Shown: positions 1 through 9,294, numbered from the stretch's first letter. The stretch: 64,000 nucleotides of DNA from Yoonia sp. BS5-3 (GCF_038069655.2 NZ_CP150951.2:1700001-1764000), one strand, 5' to 3'. Made by a program: numbers and translations. The notes: generated by a model from the letters alone, not told the origin.

Positions 1-141
1 GCTTGTTCTGACCGGACGCTTGACGTGCGCATCGCCCGGCTGCGGCAGAAACTAAAAGATCCCGCCAAATCCCCAAGGCTACTGCGCACAATCTATGGGG
101 CCGGGTATGTCTTTACCGCCGATGTGGAGTGGATCGGTTAA
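1..141 (+). CDS. Response regulator, C-terminal winged-helix fragment (5' truncated)
   Basis: The reading frame is open from the first base and ends at a TAA. The 46 residues visible are the end of an OmpR/PhoB-type DNA-binding domain: an RTLDVRIARLRQKL recognition-helix segment followed by the RTIYGAGYVF wing that closes this family. The receiver domain and the rest lie outside the window, so the partner kinase and the regulon cannot be named. About 230 bases without a convincing gene follow before the convergent formate dehydrogenase gene. Confidence 0.85.
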   Translation, partial: ACSDRTLDVRIARLRQKLKDPAKSPRLLRTIYGAGYVFTADVEWIG

Positions 142-374
142 GGGTTTGATCCTCATAGAAAAATTTATGACTACCTTCATCCCGGATATAGCAGTCTGCG
201 ACAATCCACTCATCAAACAGGATTTTTATGGCACCGTCGCCTGGCAGGGTGTGGGCGGAAAAATCGATGGCTTGATTGCCAGCGATGCCGTGATCGCCCC
301 CATTCAATGAAGTGACGATGATATCGTGTATGCAGGCATTGTTAATGGCGACCCAGAATAACAGATAATGTTCT

Positions 375-3140
375 TTACTCTGCTGCGATAGAGTCTGCCC
401 TTTCAATCCGAACCGCCGCGAATTTAAATTCAGGGATCTTCCCGTAAGGGTCCACCGCCGGGTTGGTCAGCACGTTCGCTGCCGCTTCGACATAGGCGAA
501 GGGCACAAACACCATGTCAGGGGCCACCGCCCGGTCTGAGCGGGCCATAATCTCAATACTGCCGCGCCGGGTCGACAGGCGGACCATGCCGCCCGGCTCT
601 ACACCCAGCTTGCGCAGGGTCGATGGGTGAAGCGAACAGTTTGCCTCGGGCTCGACCGCGTCCAGCACCTTGGACCGGCGGGTCATGGACCCGGTGTGCC
701 AATGTTCCAGCTGTCGACCCGTCGTCATGATCATCGGATATTCCGCATCGGGCGCTTCATCCGGGGGGATGACGCTGGCAGGTGTAAATTTGGCCCGCCC
801 ATTTTCCCGTGGGAATCCATCGCCAAAGACAATCGGCTGCCCAGGATCATCGGCCGACAAAGAGGGGTAGGTGACGGCGTTTTGTTCTTCAAGCCGGTCC
901 CAAGTGATATTGCTGAGGGATTTCATGGATTTACCCATCTCGGTGAAGACCTGCGATGGATGATCATAGGTCCAGCCAAGCCCGAGCCGTTTCGCCAGCT
1001 GGGTGGTAATCCACCAATCCTCTTTCGCTTCGCCGGGCGGCGGCACAGCGGGGCGACCCATTTGTACCTGCCTGTTCGTATTGGTGACGGTGCCTGTCTT
1101 TTCGGCAAAGGCCGAGGCAGGCAGGATCACATCTGCGAAATTGGCGGTTTCGGTGATAAAGATATCCTGCACGACAAGATGCTTTAGCTTGGCCAATGCG
1201 TCGCGTGCATGTTCGACATCCGGGTCGGACATGGCAGGGTTTTCGCCCAAGATATACATCCCATGAATGTCGCCCGCATGGACGGCATCCAGAATTTCCG
1301 TGACGGTCAGCCCTTTATTCGGGTCGATTGTGCCCTCATCCCAGATCTCTTGGAATGCGTTGCGCACGCCCTCATCCCCGACGGGCTGATAGTCGGGCAG
1401 GAACATCGGGATCAGACCGGCATCAGACGCGCCTTGCACGTTATTCTGACCGCGCAGGGGGTGCAGACCGGCGCCGGGGCGGCCCACTTGACCCGTCATC
1501 AGCGCAAGGCTGATCAGGCAGCGCGAATTGTCGGTGCCATGGATGTGTTGGGACACACCCATCCCCCAGAAAATCATGGCCGCTTTCGCCCCGGCAAAGG
1601 TCCGGGCAACGTCGCGCAATGTCTCGGCCGGGATGCCGCAGATGGCTTCCATCTTTTCAGGCGAAAAATCGGCCAGATGCGTCTTCTCGGCCTCCCAGTT
1701 TTCTGTGTAGGCTTCGATATATTGCCGGTCGTAAAGCTCTTCTTTGACGATCACATGCATGATGGCGTTCAGCATCGACACGTCTGCACCAGGGCGGAAC
1801 TGCAGCATGTGGCTGGCAAACCGCTTGAGCGCCTGCCCGCGTGGATCCATCACGATCAGTTTGCCGCCACGCTTGGTAAACTGTTTGAAATAGGTCGCCG
1901 CCACGGGGTGGTTTTCGATGGGGTTGCATCCGATGGCGATGGCCACATCTGCATTTTCGATCTCGTTAAACGTCGCAGTTACAGCACCTGAGCCCACGTT
2001 CTCCATCAACGCAGCCACAGAGGATGCGTGGCACAGCCGGGTGCAGTGATCGACATTGTTATGGCCAAAGCCCTGGCGGATCAGCTTTTGAAACAGGTAG
2101 GCCTCTTCATTGGTACATTTAGCCGAGCCGAACCCCGCGACCCCGGTTCCGCCAATATCCTTCAGCCCCTTTGCGGCAACATCAAGCGCTTCATCCCAGC
2201 TAGCTTCCCGGAAGTGGGCCTGCCAATTGCCAGGGTCCACATTTAACCCCTTTGCGGGTGCATCCGCGCGGCGGATCAGGGGTTTGGTCAGCCGGTGGCC
2301 GTGATGGATATAGTCGAACCCAAAACGCCCCTTGACGCAAAGCCGCCCTTCATTGGCGGGGCCATTGATCCCTTCGACGAATTTGACCTTGTCATCCTTG
2401 ACCTTGAGGCTGACCTGACAACCCACACCGCAGAAGGGGCAGACGCTTTTGACCTCGCGATCGTAATCCTTGGTGTCGCCATGTTGATTTTCATCAGTGA
2501 CAGTCGCGGGGAGTAGCGCGCCAGTGGGGCAGGCCTGAACGCATTCGCCGCATGCCACGCAGGACGATGCGCCCATAGGGTCATCCATGTCGAAAACCGG
2601 ATATGCGTTATGGCCCCGTCCGGCCATGCCGATCACGTCATTGACCTGTACTTCGCGGCAGGCGCGCACGCAAAGCCCGCATTGAATGCAGGCATCCAGA
2701 TTGACGGACATGGCCACATGGCTGTCATCAAGCAGCGGGACGTGATCGCTTGCCATCGTCGGGAAGCGGCTTTCGCTGATATCTTGTTTTTGCGCCATGT
2801 CCCAAAGATGGCTGGATCTGTCATGCGCAACCTCTTGTTCCGGCTGGTCGGCCACAAGAAGTTCCATGACCATCTTGCGCGCCTGTCTTTCGCGCGGTTG
2901 ATCCGTTGTCACGACCATGCCTTCGCTGGGCTCGCGGATGCATGAGGCCGCAAGCGCACGTTCGCCCTCAATCGCGACCATACAGGCCCGGCAATTGCCG
3001 TCAGAGCGGTAGCCCGGCGCGGGTTTATGGCACAGATGCGGGATCACCAGACCGCGCCCATTGGCGACTTCCCAGATCGTTTCGCCTGGCCTTGCGGTCA
3101 CGGTTGCCCCGTCTAGGGTAAAGGTGATCTGGTCTGACAT
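375..3140 (-). CDS. fdhA: Formate dehydrogenase alpha subunit, molybdopterin-type with Cys active site
   Basis: A 921-residue molybdoenzyme subunit that would oxidise formate to CO2. In order it shows an N-terminal 2Fe-2S ferredoxin-like domain (CHKPAPGYRSDGNCRAC), a His/Cys cluster region, a two-[4Fe-4S] segment (CIQCGLCVRAC and CVACGECVQACP), the Mo/[4Fe-4S] domain (CPFCGVGC) and the catalytic domain with CTRLCHASSVAAL. There the second Cys takes the place of the selenocysteine of E. coli FdhF. A molybdopterin dinucleotide-binding domain with GRQLEHWHTGSMTRR closes it. I chose the ATG at 3140 because GGGAG lies just upstream; a start 12 codons earlier is possible. No beta or gamma subunit, fdhD or maturation gene is adjacent, so its electron partner is encoded elsewhere or is unknown. 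Confidence 0.9.
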   Translation of the reverse strand: MSDQITFTLDGATVTARPGETIWEVANGRGLVIPHLCHKPAPGYRSDGNCRACMVAIEGERALAASCIREPSEGMVVTTDQPRERQARKMVMELLVADQPEQEVAHDRSSHLWDMAQKQDISESRFPTMASDHVPLLDDSHVAMSVNLDACIQCGLCVRACREVQVNDVIGMAGRGHNAYPVFDMDDPMGASSCVACGECVQACPTGALLPATVTDENQHGDTKDYDREVKSVCPFCGVGCQVSLKVKDDKVKFVEGINGPANEGRLCVKGRFGFDYIHHGHRLTKPLIRRADAPAKGLNVDPGNWQAHFREASWDEALDVAAKGLKDIGGTGVAGFGSAKCTNEEAYLFQKLIRQGFGHNNVDHCTRLCHASSVAALMENVGSGAVTATFNEIENADVAIAIGCNPIENHPVAATYFKQFTKRGGKLIVMDPRGQALKRFASHMLQFRPGADVSMLNAIMHVIVKEELYDRQYIEAYTENWEAEKTHLADFSPEKMEAICGIPAETLRDVARTFAGAKAAMIFWGMGVSQHIHGTDNSRCLISLALMTGQVGRPGAGLHPLRGQNNVQGASDAGLIPMFLPDYQPVGDEGVRNAFQEIWDEGTIDPNKGLTVTEILDAVHAGDIHGMYILGENPAMSDPDVEHARDALAKLKHLVVQDIFITETANFADVILPASAFAEKTGTVTNTNRQVQMGRPAVPPPGEAKEDWWITTQLAKRLGLGWTYDHPSQVFTEMGKSMKSLSNITWDRLEEQNAVTYPSLSADDPGQPIVFGDGFPRENGRAKFTPASVIPPDEAPDAEYPMIMTTGRQLEHWHTGSMTRRSKVLDAVEPEANCSLHPSTLRKLGVEPGGMVRLSTRRGSIEIMARSDRAVAPDMVFVPFAYVEAAANVLTNPAVDPYGKIPEFKFAAVRIERADSIAAE

Positions 3141-3625
3141 TGCGGCTCTCCCAGGTTGATGGACAGAATACAGCATGCGTGCGCCGCCGCCGAAAGGTCA
3201 TGCGCGACTGCAGGACGCGCATTTGCGCCATGTCAGATTTCCGATGCGTTGCAAGCGTTTCGTTTGGGAGGCAGGGCAGGCGGAGCTGACCCTAGGATTG
3301 ATCCCCTTTCGCCTGCGCCCGAAGCAGAGACATAAAGGCCAATTGGCGCGGCGATGGTTTCGGGCGCTCTTGCCCTGTCATCTTTGGAATAGACCCATCA
3401 GGTGAGCCTAACATAACCACCAAGCTTGCACCGTTCCGCGATTGCGGCGCGGACATCGCAAGCAACATAAAACGACTGACACGCATCGAAAATTACCTTG
3501 CTAATCAGCAAAGCATATCACGGGCCGTTCATAATCCAAACCCTGCGACTGCCATATGCGCGGATGGCCGCGTTGTCTGGTAAAGTTGCCAGGCGGTGTT
3601 CATCCGCCCGGCATTACAAAGATGT
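3141..3625. other. Intergenic stretch with no convincing gene
   Basis: These 485 bases separate two minus-strand genes. A 64-codon minus-strand frame (3292-3486) is open here but shows no recognisable domain, signal peptide or clear ribosome-binding site. It could be a small gene or nothing. No RNA gene or long repeat was seen. Confidence 0.4.
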
Positions 3626-4252
3626 TTAAAAACGGTATGATACCGATAGAGACACGTAAGGATAAAGCGTGATATCCTCGGCATCAGATTGCGCCTCTTG
3701 GACGTCTGGGTCATCATCGACCTGATCCTGCACAGCGGCATTGTCGGCGTCAAAACTCAAATCGATTCCACCGGTGAAGATCAGCCCCGCCTCGGTGTTG
3801 AAGGCCCAGCCGCTATCCCCGAAATTCGCATCATAGCCGGTTGTGATCATCGGGGCGATATCATTTACGAAAGCGGCTGATATGGTGACGTCTTCTTCGC
3901 CGAGACCTTCAATATCGGCGGTGCCAGTCGCGCTGAGTTCCGAGTTGGAAAACAACAGTCCGCCAGACACGCGCCATCCGTTCTGCAGTGGATAGAAATC
4001 GCCAATCAAAGCCAGGCCGCCCAGTTCGATACTGCCTTCGAAATCTGCCTCGTCGTCGCTTTCTTCATAATCAAAATCGATCCCGCCGATCAGTGCGCCA
4101 CGCACCCGGTAAGTTGGATCAATCTGATAGGCGGCCTCAATATTGGCGCCCAGTGTCGATACGCCCAAAGCGACCGAGACATCCCCAGCCTCTTGCGCCG
4201 TCGCGGCGTTTGCACAGATTGCGGCCACACAGGCCAGGCAGAAATTCTTCAT
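3626..4252 (-). CDS. Outer-membrane beta-barrel protein, unassigned family
   Basis: A 208-residue exported protein. The ATG at 4252 is chosen because it begins a signal peptide (MKNFCLACVAAICANAATAQ) and is preceded by AGGAG. The mature part alternates polar and aromatic residues in short strands. It has acidic loops, including a DDDPDVQEAQSDAED stretch in the last third, and ends in SYRF, the terminal aromatic signal used for outer-membrane assembly. Such barrels in Rhodobacterales are usually annotated only as outer membrane protein. No ligand can be inferred and it does not look co-transcribed with its neighbours. Confidence 0.75.
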   Translation of the reverse strand: MKNFCLACVAAICANAATAQEAGDVSVALGVSTLGANIEAAYQIDPTYRVRGALIGGIDFDYEESDDEADFEGSIELGGLALIGDFYPLQNGWRVSGGLLFSNSELSATGTADIEGLGEEDVTISAAFVNDIAPMITTGYDANFGDSGWAFNTEAGLIFTGGIDLSFDADNAAVQDQVDDDPDVQEAQSDAEDITLYPYVSLSVSYRF

Positions 4253-4489
4253 TTTGTCGCTCCTGTAAGAAAAGTCGTTTTGCGCTTTATCGGAACAGGA
4301 TTGACAAAAAGTGGACGAAACTAAGACGGCCCCGACAATAAATCCTGTATTGGTCCCCATTCGACACAGTTTTGGAAAAGGACCCATTGCGTTGCCACTG
4401 CAAGCCTGCGCTGGGCGGGGTGCAGATGGGTCCTGATTTTCATGCAATTATTCGTTTGATGGGGCTTGATGGGATCGTGTGCAGTCCAT

Positions 4490-5593
4490 TCACCGTGCGC
4501 CCATCCAATCACTGATCAGGTTCAACACGCTGGTAGATAGAGTGATGTCTATCTTTTCATATTCCGAAGGGTGGCCAGACCCAGCCGGTTGGAAAAGATG
4601 GTTTGCACCGCCGATGACCTGCACCTTCGAACGCGGGTGGCGCAAGGCTGCACGCATTGCAGGCGCTTCGTAGGTGGCAGAGACCTGCAAATCCTTCTCG
4701 CCAAACAGCGCAAGTACGGGCATGCGCAGCCGTCGCAGGGCGGCAGCGGGATCGTGTCTTGCGTGGCTGATGCCCCAACGTGTTGCGAATTGATCCAGAT
4801 AGGTCCGGCGCTCTGTCCGGCCCAAACCTTGGCTTTTTAGGTATGCGTCCAGATCCGCGCGGATTTGGGAAAGCGGCGCGTTGCGCCCCAAAATTGCAGA
4901 CCCATCGCGCACGATGGTGTCGCTTGCCGCAATTTCAGCTTCACTGGCCCCTTCGACCCGCGCGATATCTGCCAATTGCGTTGCCAGGACATCGGGGAAA
5001 AGTTGACGTGCAGGGGCTGCCAGAAAGACCATGAAAGCCGGATCGACCTGATCTGCGGCAAGCGGCGCGATTACGCCCCCTTCGGATTGGCCGATAAACC
5101 CAACCGATGAGGCATCCACGTCGGGCCGTGCGGCAAGAAAGCGGAAGGCGCCGGCCGCGTCGGCAGCGAAATCATGCAGATCGGCTGTGTCAAACGCGCC
5201 CGTGCTTTGTCCAAAGCCCCGATCATCGTAGCGCAGCACCGCGAAACCGGCACGCGTCAGGTGATCGGACAGAACAAGAAATGGCCTATGGCCAGCCAGC
5301 GCCTCATCCCGGTCCTGCGGGCCAGAGCCTGAGACTAGCACGACAGCCTTGAACGCGTCACCTGCCAAAGGCATCGTCAGCTCCCCTGCGAGGGTGACGC
5401 CGGAACCGCCCGGAAACCGGACGGTTTCAACCTTGTAGGGGCGGTCCACCGGGTCTTGGGGACGTTTGGCGATTTGCGATACCGCCCCACAGGCCGATAG
5501 AACAACGGCAGCGGTTACAGCAAAGAACGTCATCCGGCCCCGTTGTCTGGTTCGGTTGGGACGCGTATCTGCACGAGAATTGAAAAAAGACAT
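4490..5593 (-). CDS. Alpha/beta hydrolase, putative lipoprotein
   Basis: A 367-residue serine hydrolase. The N-terminus has basic residues, a hydrophobic run and the lipobox VLSAC (Cys about residue 35), suggesting membrane anchoring with the enzyme in the periplasm. The oxyanion strand (LVSGSGPQDRDE) is followed by the YDDRGFGQS turn, the nucleophile elbow GQSEGG and a late GGANHLF that probably supplies the catalytic His; FGEKD may carry the acid. The substrate is unknown, probably an ester. AGGA precedes the start. The gene lies 30 bp downstream of an AraC-type regulator on the same strand, so the two are likely one transcription unit. Confidence 0.8.
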   Translation of the reverse strand: MSFFNSRADTRPNRTRQRGRMTFFAVTAAVVLSACGAVSQIAKRPQDPVDRPYKVETVRFPGGSGVTLAGELTMPLAGDAFKAVVLVSGSGPQDRDEALAGHRPFLVLSDHLTRAGFAVLRYDDRGFGQSTGAFDTADLHDFAADAAGAFRFLAARPDVDASSVGFIGQSEGGVIAPLAADQVDPAFMVFLAAPARQLFPDVLATQLADIARVEGASEAEIAASDTIVRDGSAILGRNAPLSQIRADLDAYLKSQGLGRTERRTYLDQFATRWGISHARHDPAAALRRLRMPVLALFGEKDLQVSATYEAPAMRAALRHPRSKVQVIGGANHLFQPAGSGHPSEYEKIDITLSTSVLNLISDWMGAR

Positions 5594-5623
5594 TTTGAAC
5601 TTCCTGATCGTTTGTTGATGCGA

Positions 5624-6850
5624 TCAGGTTTCGTGCAATTGTCCTGTTGCGTCGTCCGATCCCTCCCGGACGGACATTGATTTTCGATAACTGCTCGGAG
5701 TTTGACCCGTCACCTTCTTAAACGCCGTATAGAATGATGAGCGTGCGTTGAAACCGACATCATAGGTGATGTTGAGAACGGTTTCATCGCTTTGCGTGAG
5801 CAGTTCCATGGCCTCGGCAATACGGTGTCTGTTCACGAAGTCGAAGAAGCTTTCGCCAATCACCTCATTCAGGGTTTGCGAGATATAGTTTGGCGTCGCC
5901 CCCACATGGCTGGCCAATGCCCATAGCGATAGGTTTGGATCCCGGTACAGATGGTCGATTTCCATGGCGGCCCGTAGCTTGCGGGCGATCCGGGCAGCGG
6001 CTTCGGCGTTCAGGGCAGATTTTTGATATTTCTCAGTGTCGTCCTTGGCGGGCGTCTCTGATGGGGGATCAAGCGGCGGGGTGTCGGGCTCTGCCGGGGC
6101 TAAGGGGGGTCTTTGCCGCAGCCCCCAAAAAGTCATGACCGCAAAAAGCGCAAATCCCGCGAGCAAAAAGCCATTATGTGCGGCCATGCCGCCGCCGACA
6201 CCAAGCGCGATCCCAACCATCAAGAGCTGCGCGAGCCAGAAGATGATGCCTAGGATTCCTATCAAATAGATCCAGCGTAACTCATGTTCTTCGGTGCTGG
6301 CATAAACATCACGCAGGCGTGCGCGATATCGCGTCAAGCGGCGTAGGATAAAGAACAGGTAAACGGCTATCTGAACGACGATCGCCAGATCAAGCAGCGA
6401 CAGAACGACCACCAGCAAAACAAGCCCGAGCGATGAAAGTGCCGCCTCATCCCCATCCATGATCGCAAGCCACAGCTCAGTAGGTACGAAGATCATGCAT
6501 AGATTGGGGATCAGCGCTATCGCTGGCAGGATCAGATGCCGCCATAAACGAGCGGGCGGCTTTTGATCCGTCGATGTCAGTGTGAAGACATAGAACCAGA
6601 AAAACGGCGCCAGACACAGCCCTGTGGTCAGGTTCAGCGAAAAGAGTAACGGTGTTTCCGGTGGGATGCCCCACGCGGTTAACATGTTGGAAAATGCCTG
6701 CGGTGCGTTGTTCAGTGCGACCGCAACAAGGAACAGGGCAAAGCTGTACGACACCGTCCGAAATTGCGCCTGCATGACGCAAGAAAGCGCCCCGAAAAGC
6801 GCGATGGCCAGTGTGGCCAGACCGATCATTTCGCCGATGGCATTGTCCAT
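5624..6850 (-). CDS. AraC-family transcriptional regulator with N-terminal membrane domain
   Basis: A 408-residue protein. About 250 N-terminal residues form seven or so hydrophobic helices. A proline-rich linker (PLAPAEPDTPPLDPPSETPA) and a C-terminal double helix-turn-helix of the AraC type follow (the ...VGFNARSSFYTAFKKVTGQTPSSYRK signature is visible in two overlapping parts). Proteins of this layout are thought to sense a signal at the membrane and bind DNA directly. It is transcribed away from the MipA/OmpV barrel gene and towards the lipoprotein hydrolase, both of which are plausible targets. Confidence 0.85.
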   Translation of the reverse strand: MDNAIGEMIGLATLAIALFGALSCVMQAQFRTVSYSFALFLVAVALNNAPQAFSNMLTAWGIPPETPLLFSLNLTTGLCLAPFFWFYVFTLTSTDQKPPARLWRHLILPAIALIPNLCMIFVPTELWLAIMDGDEAALSSLGLVLLVVVLSLLDLAIVVQIAVYLFFILRRLTRYRARLRDVYASTEEHELRWIYLIGILGIIFWLAQLLMVGIALGVGGGMAAHNGFLLAGFALFAVMTFWGLRQRPPLAPAEPDTPPLDPPSETPAKDDTEKYQKSALNAEAAARIARKLRAAMEIDHLYRDPNLSLWALASHVGATPNYISQTLNEVIGESFFDFVNRHRIAEAMELLTQSDETVLNITYDVGFNARSSFYTAFKKVTGQTPSSYRKSMSVREGSDDATGQLHET

Positions 6851-6998
6851 GCCGCAACCTGTCTCAATAGCAGTCGGGATGCCAGTGGCTGCTGTCCGAA
6901 TGGCTCAGAAAATGTCCGTCCCTATGGAACTGGACGACGGCCAAGCGTGGTCGGGCGATAGAGCGCCCATCAAAACACGCAACAAAGGATATCAAACG

Positions 6999-7718
6999 AT
7001 GAAACGACTTTATTGGGCCGCCTTGCTGGCATGCGGCGCAACAGAGGCAGCGGCTGAGGGCCAATGGACACTTGGCGTGATCGCGGGCGGCTCTGATGGG
7101 ATATATACCGGCGCAGAGGACGAATTCGGCATTATCCCATTCGCCAGCTACGATACTGAAAGACTTCATATCGGGTTGGATGGTCTGTCTTATAAGATTA
7201 TCAGCACCGATCAGGGCCAAATCACCGCCCATCTGGGGTATCGCGCAGCCCCCGGTTTTCCCGACACCGATCTATTCGAAGGTCTAGAGCGTGAAGATGC
7301 TGTCGAAATCGGTATTGGGACCCAATGGCAGTTTGGCAACGCCTATGCCGGGGTCAACATTATGACGGACGCCTCAGACGTCCATAATGGGGCCGAGGCT
7401 ATCACCAGTTTGGGCTATGTCATGTCTATTGGCGATTTGCAGCTTGATGCGTCGGTCGGCGGCATCTATCGTAATGCAGAACTGAACCAATATTTGTTCG
7501 GGGTCGGCGCGGATGAGGCGACCGCCACCCGCCCTGCGTTTGCTGCCGATGATACGGTGTCGGGCTTCGCCAGTTTGACAGCGGCCTATCCGATCACAGA
7601 TCAGATCGTGGCCTTTGGGCAGGTCGGTTATCAAGATCTTAGTGTTCATGAGGACAGCCCCCTTATCGACAAGGACGGCGTTGTCGATGTCGGGCTTGGG
7701 GTCATGATGACTTTCTAG
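6999..7718 (+). CDS. MipA/OmpV-family outer-membrane protein
   Basis: A 239-residue exported barrel. The ATG at 6999 follows AAAGGAT and starts a short signal peptide ending near AEAAAEG; the longer upstream frame overlaps the divergent regulator gene and is unlikely. The mature protein shows the MipA/OmpV pattern: an early GGSDGIYTG segment, a repeated strand-turn plan, GLDGLSYKI and a terminal MMTF aromatic end. The family includes the MltA-interacting protein of E. coli and porin-like proteins. Its specific role here is unknown. The divergent AraC-type gene may regulate it. Confidence 0.8.
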   Translation: MKRLYWAALLACGATEAAAEGQWTLGVIAGGSDGIYTGAEDEFGIIPFASYDTERLHIGLDGLSYKIISTDQGQITAHLGYRAAPGFPDTDLFEGLEREDAVEIGIGTQWQFGNAYAGVNIMTDASDVHNGAEAITSLGYVMSIGDLQLDASVGGIYRNAELNQYLFGVGADEATATRPAFAADDTVSGFASLTAAYPITDQIVAFGQVGYQDLSVHEDSPLIDKDGVVDVGLGVMMTF

Positions 7719-7734
7719 GGTGTGCGTCAAAGCC

Positions 7735-7758
7735 GGGGCAGCTGGTTACGGCTGCCCC
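7735..7758 (+). terminator. Hairpin after the MipA/OmpV gene
   Basis: GGGGCAGC and GCTGCCCC form a perfect 8-bp stem with an 8-base loop, 17 bases after the stop codon. No T-run follows, so it may be a weak terminator or an mRNA end stabiliser. Confidence 0.4.
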
Positions 7759-7843
7759 AGCTGCACGAGGATTTGTTGACCGGTTTCAGGTCAAAACCTG
7801 ACCTGTCACGAAATACAAAAACAACGACAAGAAACCTGGCTAA

Positions 7844-7859
7844 TGTGCCTAATAGTACA
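7844..7859 (+). promoter_or_regulatory. T3SS-type box (TGTGCCTAATAGTACA) with -10 candidate
   Basis: This 16-bp imperfect palindrome matches the TGTRC-N6-GYACA pattern found upstream of six transcription units in the T3SS locus 10-37 kb away. A -10-like TACAGT lies at 7880-7885, 28.5 bp from the box centre, followed by AAGGA at 7902 and a GTG at 7915. The fit to class II Crp/Fnr activation is inference from spacing. Confidence 0.65.
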
Positions 7860-7914
7860 TTTGCGGTTTCTAGCGCCGGTACAGTATAGGAAACTATGCG
7901 CAAGGATTTGTTCG

Positions 7915-8523
7915 GTGTTTCATCAAGCGGACGACATACATCTGTTCTTATCGCCCTTTGATTTGAGCGAGGTTTCAACCAAGGCACCAGCCACGGCTGC
8001 GCCTATGGGAGCCGATGATCTTGCGCGCCTTGTCGTCGCCAGCTTTGCGGACAGAGGCGATGATGCTGCGGCTGCGTTTCTGGCAAAGCATGGGCTTTCG
8101 GCAGATGACACCGAAGAACTGACCCTGTTGATCGCAACATGCGCAGCGGGTCCTGTTGCCGCCTATGACACGGGTATGACCGCCTTTAAAAACGGACAGA
8201 TCGGCGCGGCTGTCCAGACCTTTGCCGTGCTTGCCGTCTACGGCCCCCTGCGCGCGCCTGCGCTGACGGGGCTTGCTGCATGTGCTTGTTTTCAAAAGGA
8301 TTATGACGCAGCTTTGCTTTTCGCGCTTGAGAGCATCACCTGCAAGGAAAACCACCCGCGCACCCATTTGATCGCTGGGTATAGCGCGTTGAAAGCGGGT
8401 GACAAAAAAACCGCGAAACGCCAGCTTGCGCTGGCCACCCGGCTTGCCCGTGGCGCGCCGCTTTACCGTGATGAGCAACGCTGCGCGCAGCGCGAATTGC
8501 TGTTGATGCAATTGTCCAGTTAA
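7915..8523 (+). CDS. Orphan SycD/LcrH-like TPR chaperone (T3SS class II type)
   Basis: A protein of about 202 residues with an unstructured N-terminus and a C-terminal array of roughly three TPR motifs (AYDTGMTAFKNGQIGAAVQ, then FQKDYDAALLFALES, then GYSALKAGDKKTAKRQLALA). This is the layout of T3SS translocator chaperones such as SycD. The GTG at 7915 is chosen because AAGGA precedes it. The first in-frame ATG, at 7843, overlaps the regulatory box and would be untranslated if the promoter works as proposed; ATG 8005 is an alternative. The gene stands alone between unrelated genes, 8 kb from the T3SS cluster. Its link to that system rests on the shared box and the TPR fold. Confidence 0.6.
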   Translation: MFHQADDIHLFLSPFDLSEVSTKAPATAAPMGADDLARLVVASFADRGDDAAAAFLAKHGLSADDTEELTLLIATCAAGPVAAYDTGMTAFKNGQIGAAVQTFAVLAVYGPLRAPALTGLAACACFQKDYDAALLFALESITCKENHPRTHLIAGYSALKAGDKKTAKRQLALATRLARGAPLYRDEQRCAQRELLLMQLSS

Positions 8524-8685
8524 AGCCGTATTGCCCGGCGAAGCTGCGCGTCTTTTCTTTGAGATATGAACACAAGAAGACAGGCCCGAAAGCCCGCCAA
8601 CTCGCCCTGCCAAGACTGCTCGCGCGCACCGATTATTTGGGTGCTTTGCGTTGGAAGCGACACTAAGCGATGAAGTGATTCGGGG

Positions 8686-9276
8686 TCAATCCCCTGATTC
8701 GCGAATCGGCAAAGAACCGATTCGTGAGGCGGCTGCCGGGGTCACGGCGAATTCGGATCTTCTGACGCCGCTTCCCCAAAGCTTTAGGATAAGCGCGGCG
8801 TTCTTGAGGGCATCATCTTGGCCGTTTACAGTGATATCATAGACCCGGCCCCTGTGGACGGTCTGGTAATCACGCGCAGCGCTACCGATGGGCCGGTCGC
8901 CCCGTGCTTTTTCGCGTCTGTTCAACGTATCGATGTCACACTCTACCCCGACAAAGAACACGTCGTAAGGCATCAGAAGCTGTTTGAGCGTGACGACCCA
9001 ATCAGGCTCGTCGAGAATATGCTCGATGATCAGATTGTTTCCCGCCTTTGCAAAGGCGGCAATTGCACCGTGGAACCCATCAAAAAAGGGCTTGCGCAGG
9101 GCGGACCACTTGAAGGCATCCTGACCTGTTCGCGGCCCTGGAAGAACATCAGCGTCGCGCAGATGATCGATTGAGAAATGCCAGAAGGGGATTGGGGCTG
9201 CATCGCGCAGCGCCAGCGCCAATGTGGATTTTCCACTGCTTGAGGGGCCGTGCAGCAAGATGATCTGTCCGCTCAT
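8686..9276 (-). CDS. Chloramphenicol phosphotransferase-like P-loop kinase
   Basis: A 196-residue protein. It has a Walker A at the very N-terminus (GPSSSGKST), an FSIDHLRD segment, an IEHILDEPDW stretch and EKARGDRPIGSA with the basic lid residues typical of CPT-family kinases. The family includes Streptomyces chloramphenicol 3-O-phosphotransferase, but most relatives in other bacteria have unknown small-molecule substrates, so resistance should not be assumed. The ATG at 9276 is taken; an in-frame TTG lies two codons earlier. It stands 18 bp after the 9295-9801 gene on the same strand, so it may be the last gene of the accD-folC transcription unit. Confidence 0.75.
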   Translation of the reverse strand: MSGQIILLHGPSSSGKSTLALALRDAAPIPFWHFSIDHLRDADVLPGPRTGQDAFKWSALRKPFFDGFHGAIAAFAKAGNNLIIEHILDEPDWVVTLKQLLMPYDVFFVGVECDIDTLNRREKARGDRPIGSAARDYQTVHRGRVYDITVNGQDDALKNAALILKLWGSGVRRSEFAVTPAAASRIGSLPIRESGD

Positions 9277-9294
9277 ATGCAACGGCCTGCGCGG

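Noticed and set aside
113-406. 97-codon minus-strand frame at the left edge
   Set aside because: It overlaps the ends of both the response regulator and formate dehydrogenase genes, and shows no domain or ribosome-binding site.
3292-3486. 64-codon minus-strand frame upstream of formate dehydrogenase
   Set aside because: No recognisable features or start signal; reported only within the intergenic entry.
3633-3645. CGGTATGATACCG inverted repeat
   Set aside because: It lies inside the coding end of the outer-membrane barrel gene (VSYR codons), so it is probably incidental.
7843-7845. First in-frame ATG of the orphan TPR gene
   Set aside because: It overlaps the regulatory box and lies upstream of the proposed transcript start; the N-terminal residues it would add look untypical.
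8686-9276. Chloramphenicol resistance gene
   Set aside because: CPT-like kinases without resistance function are widespread; the sequence alone supports only the family.
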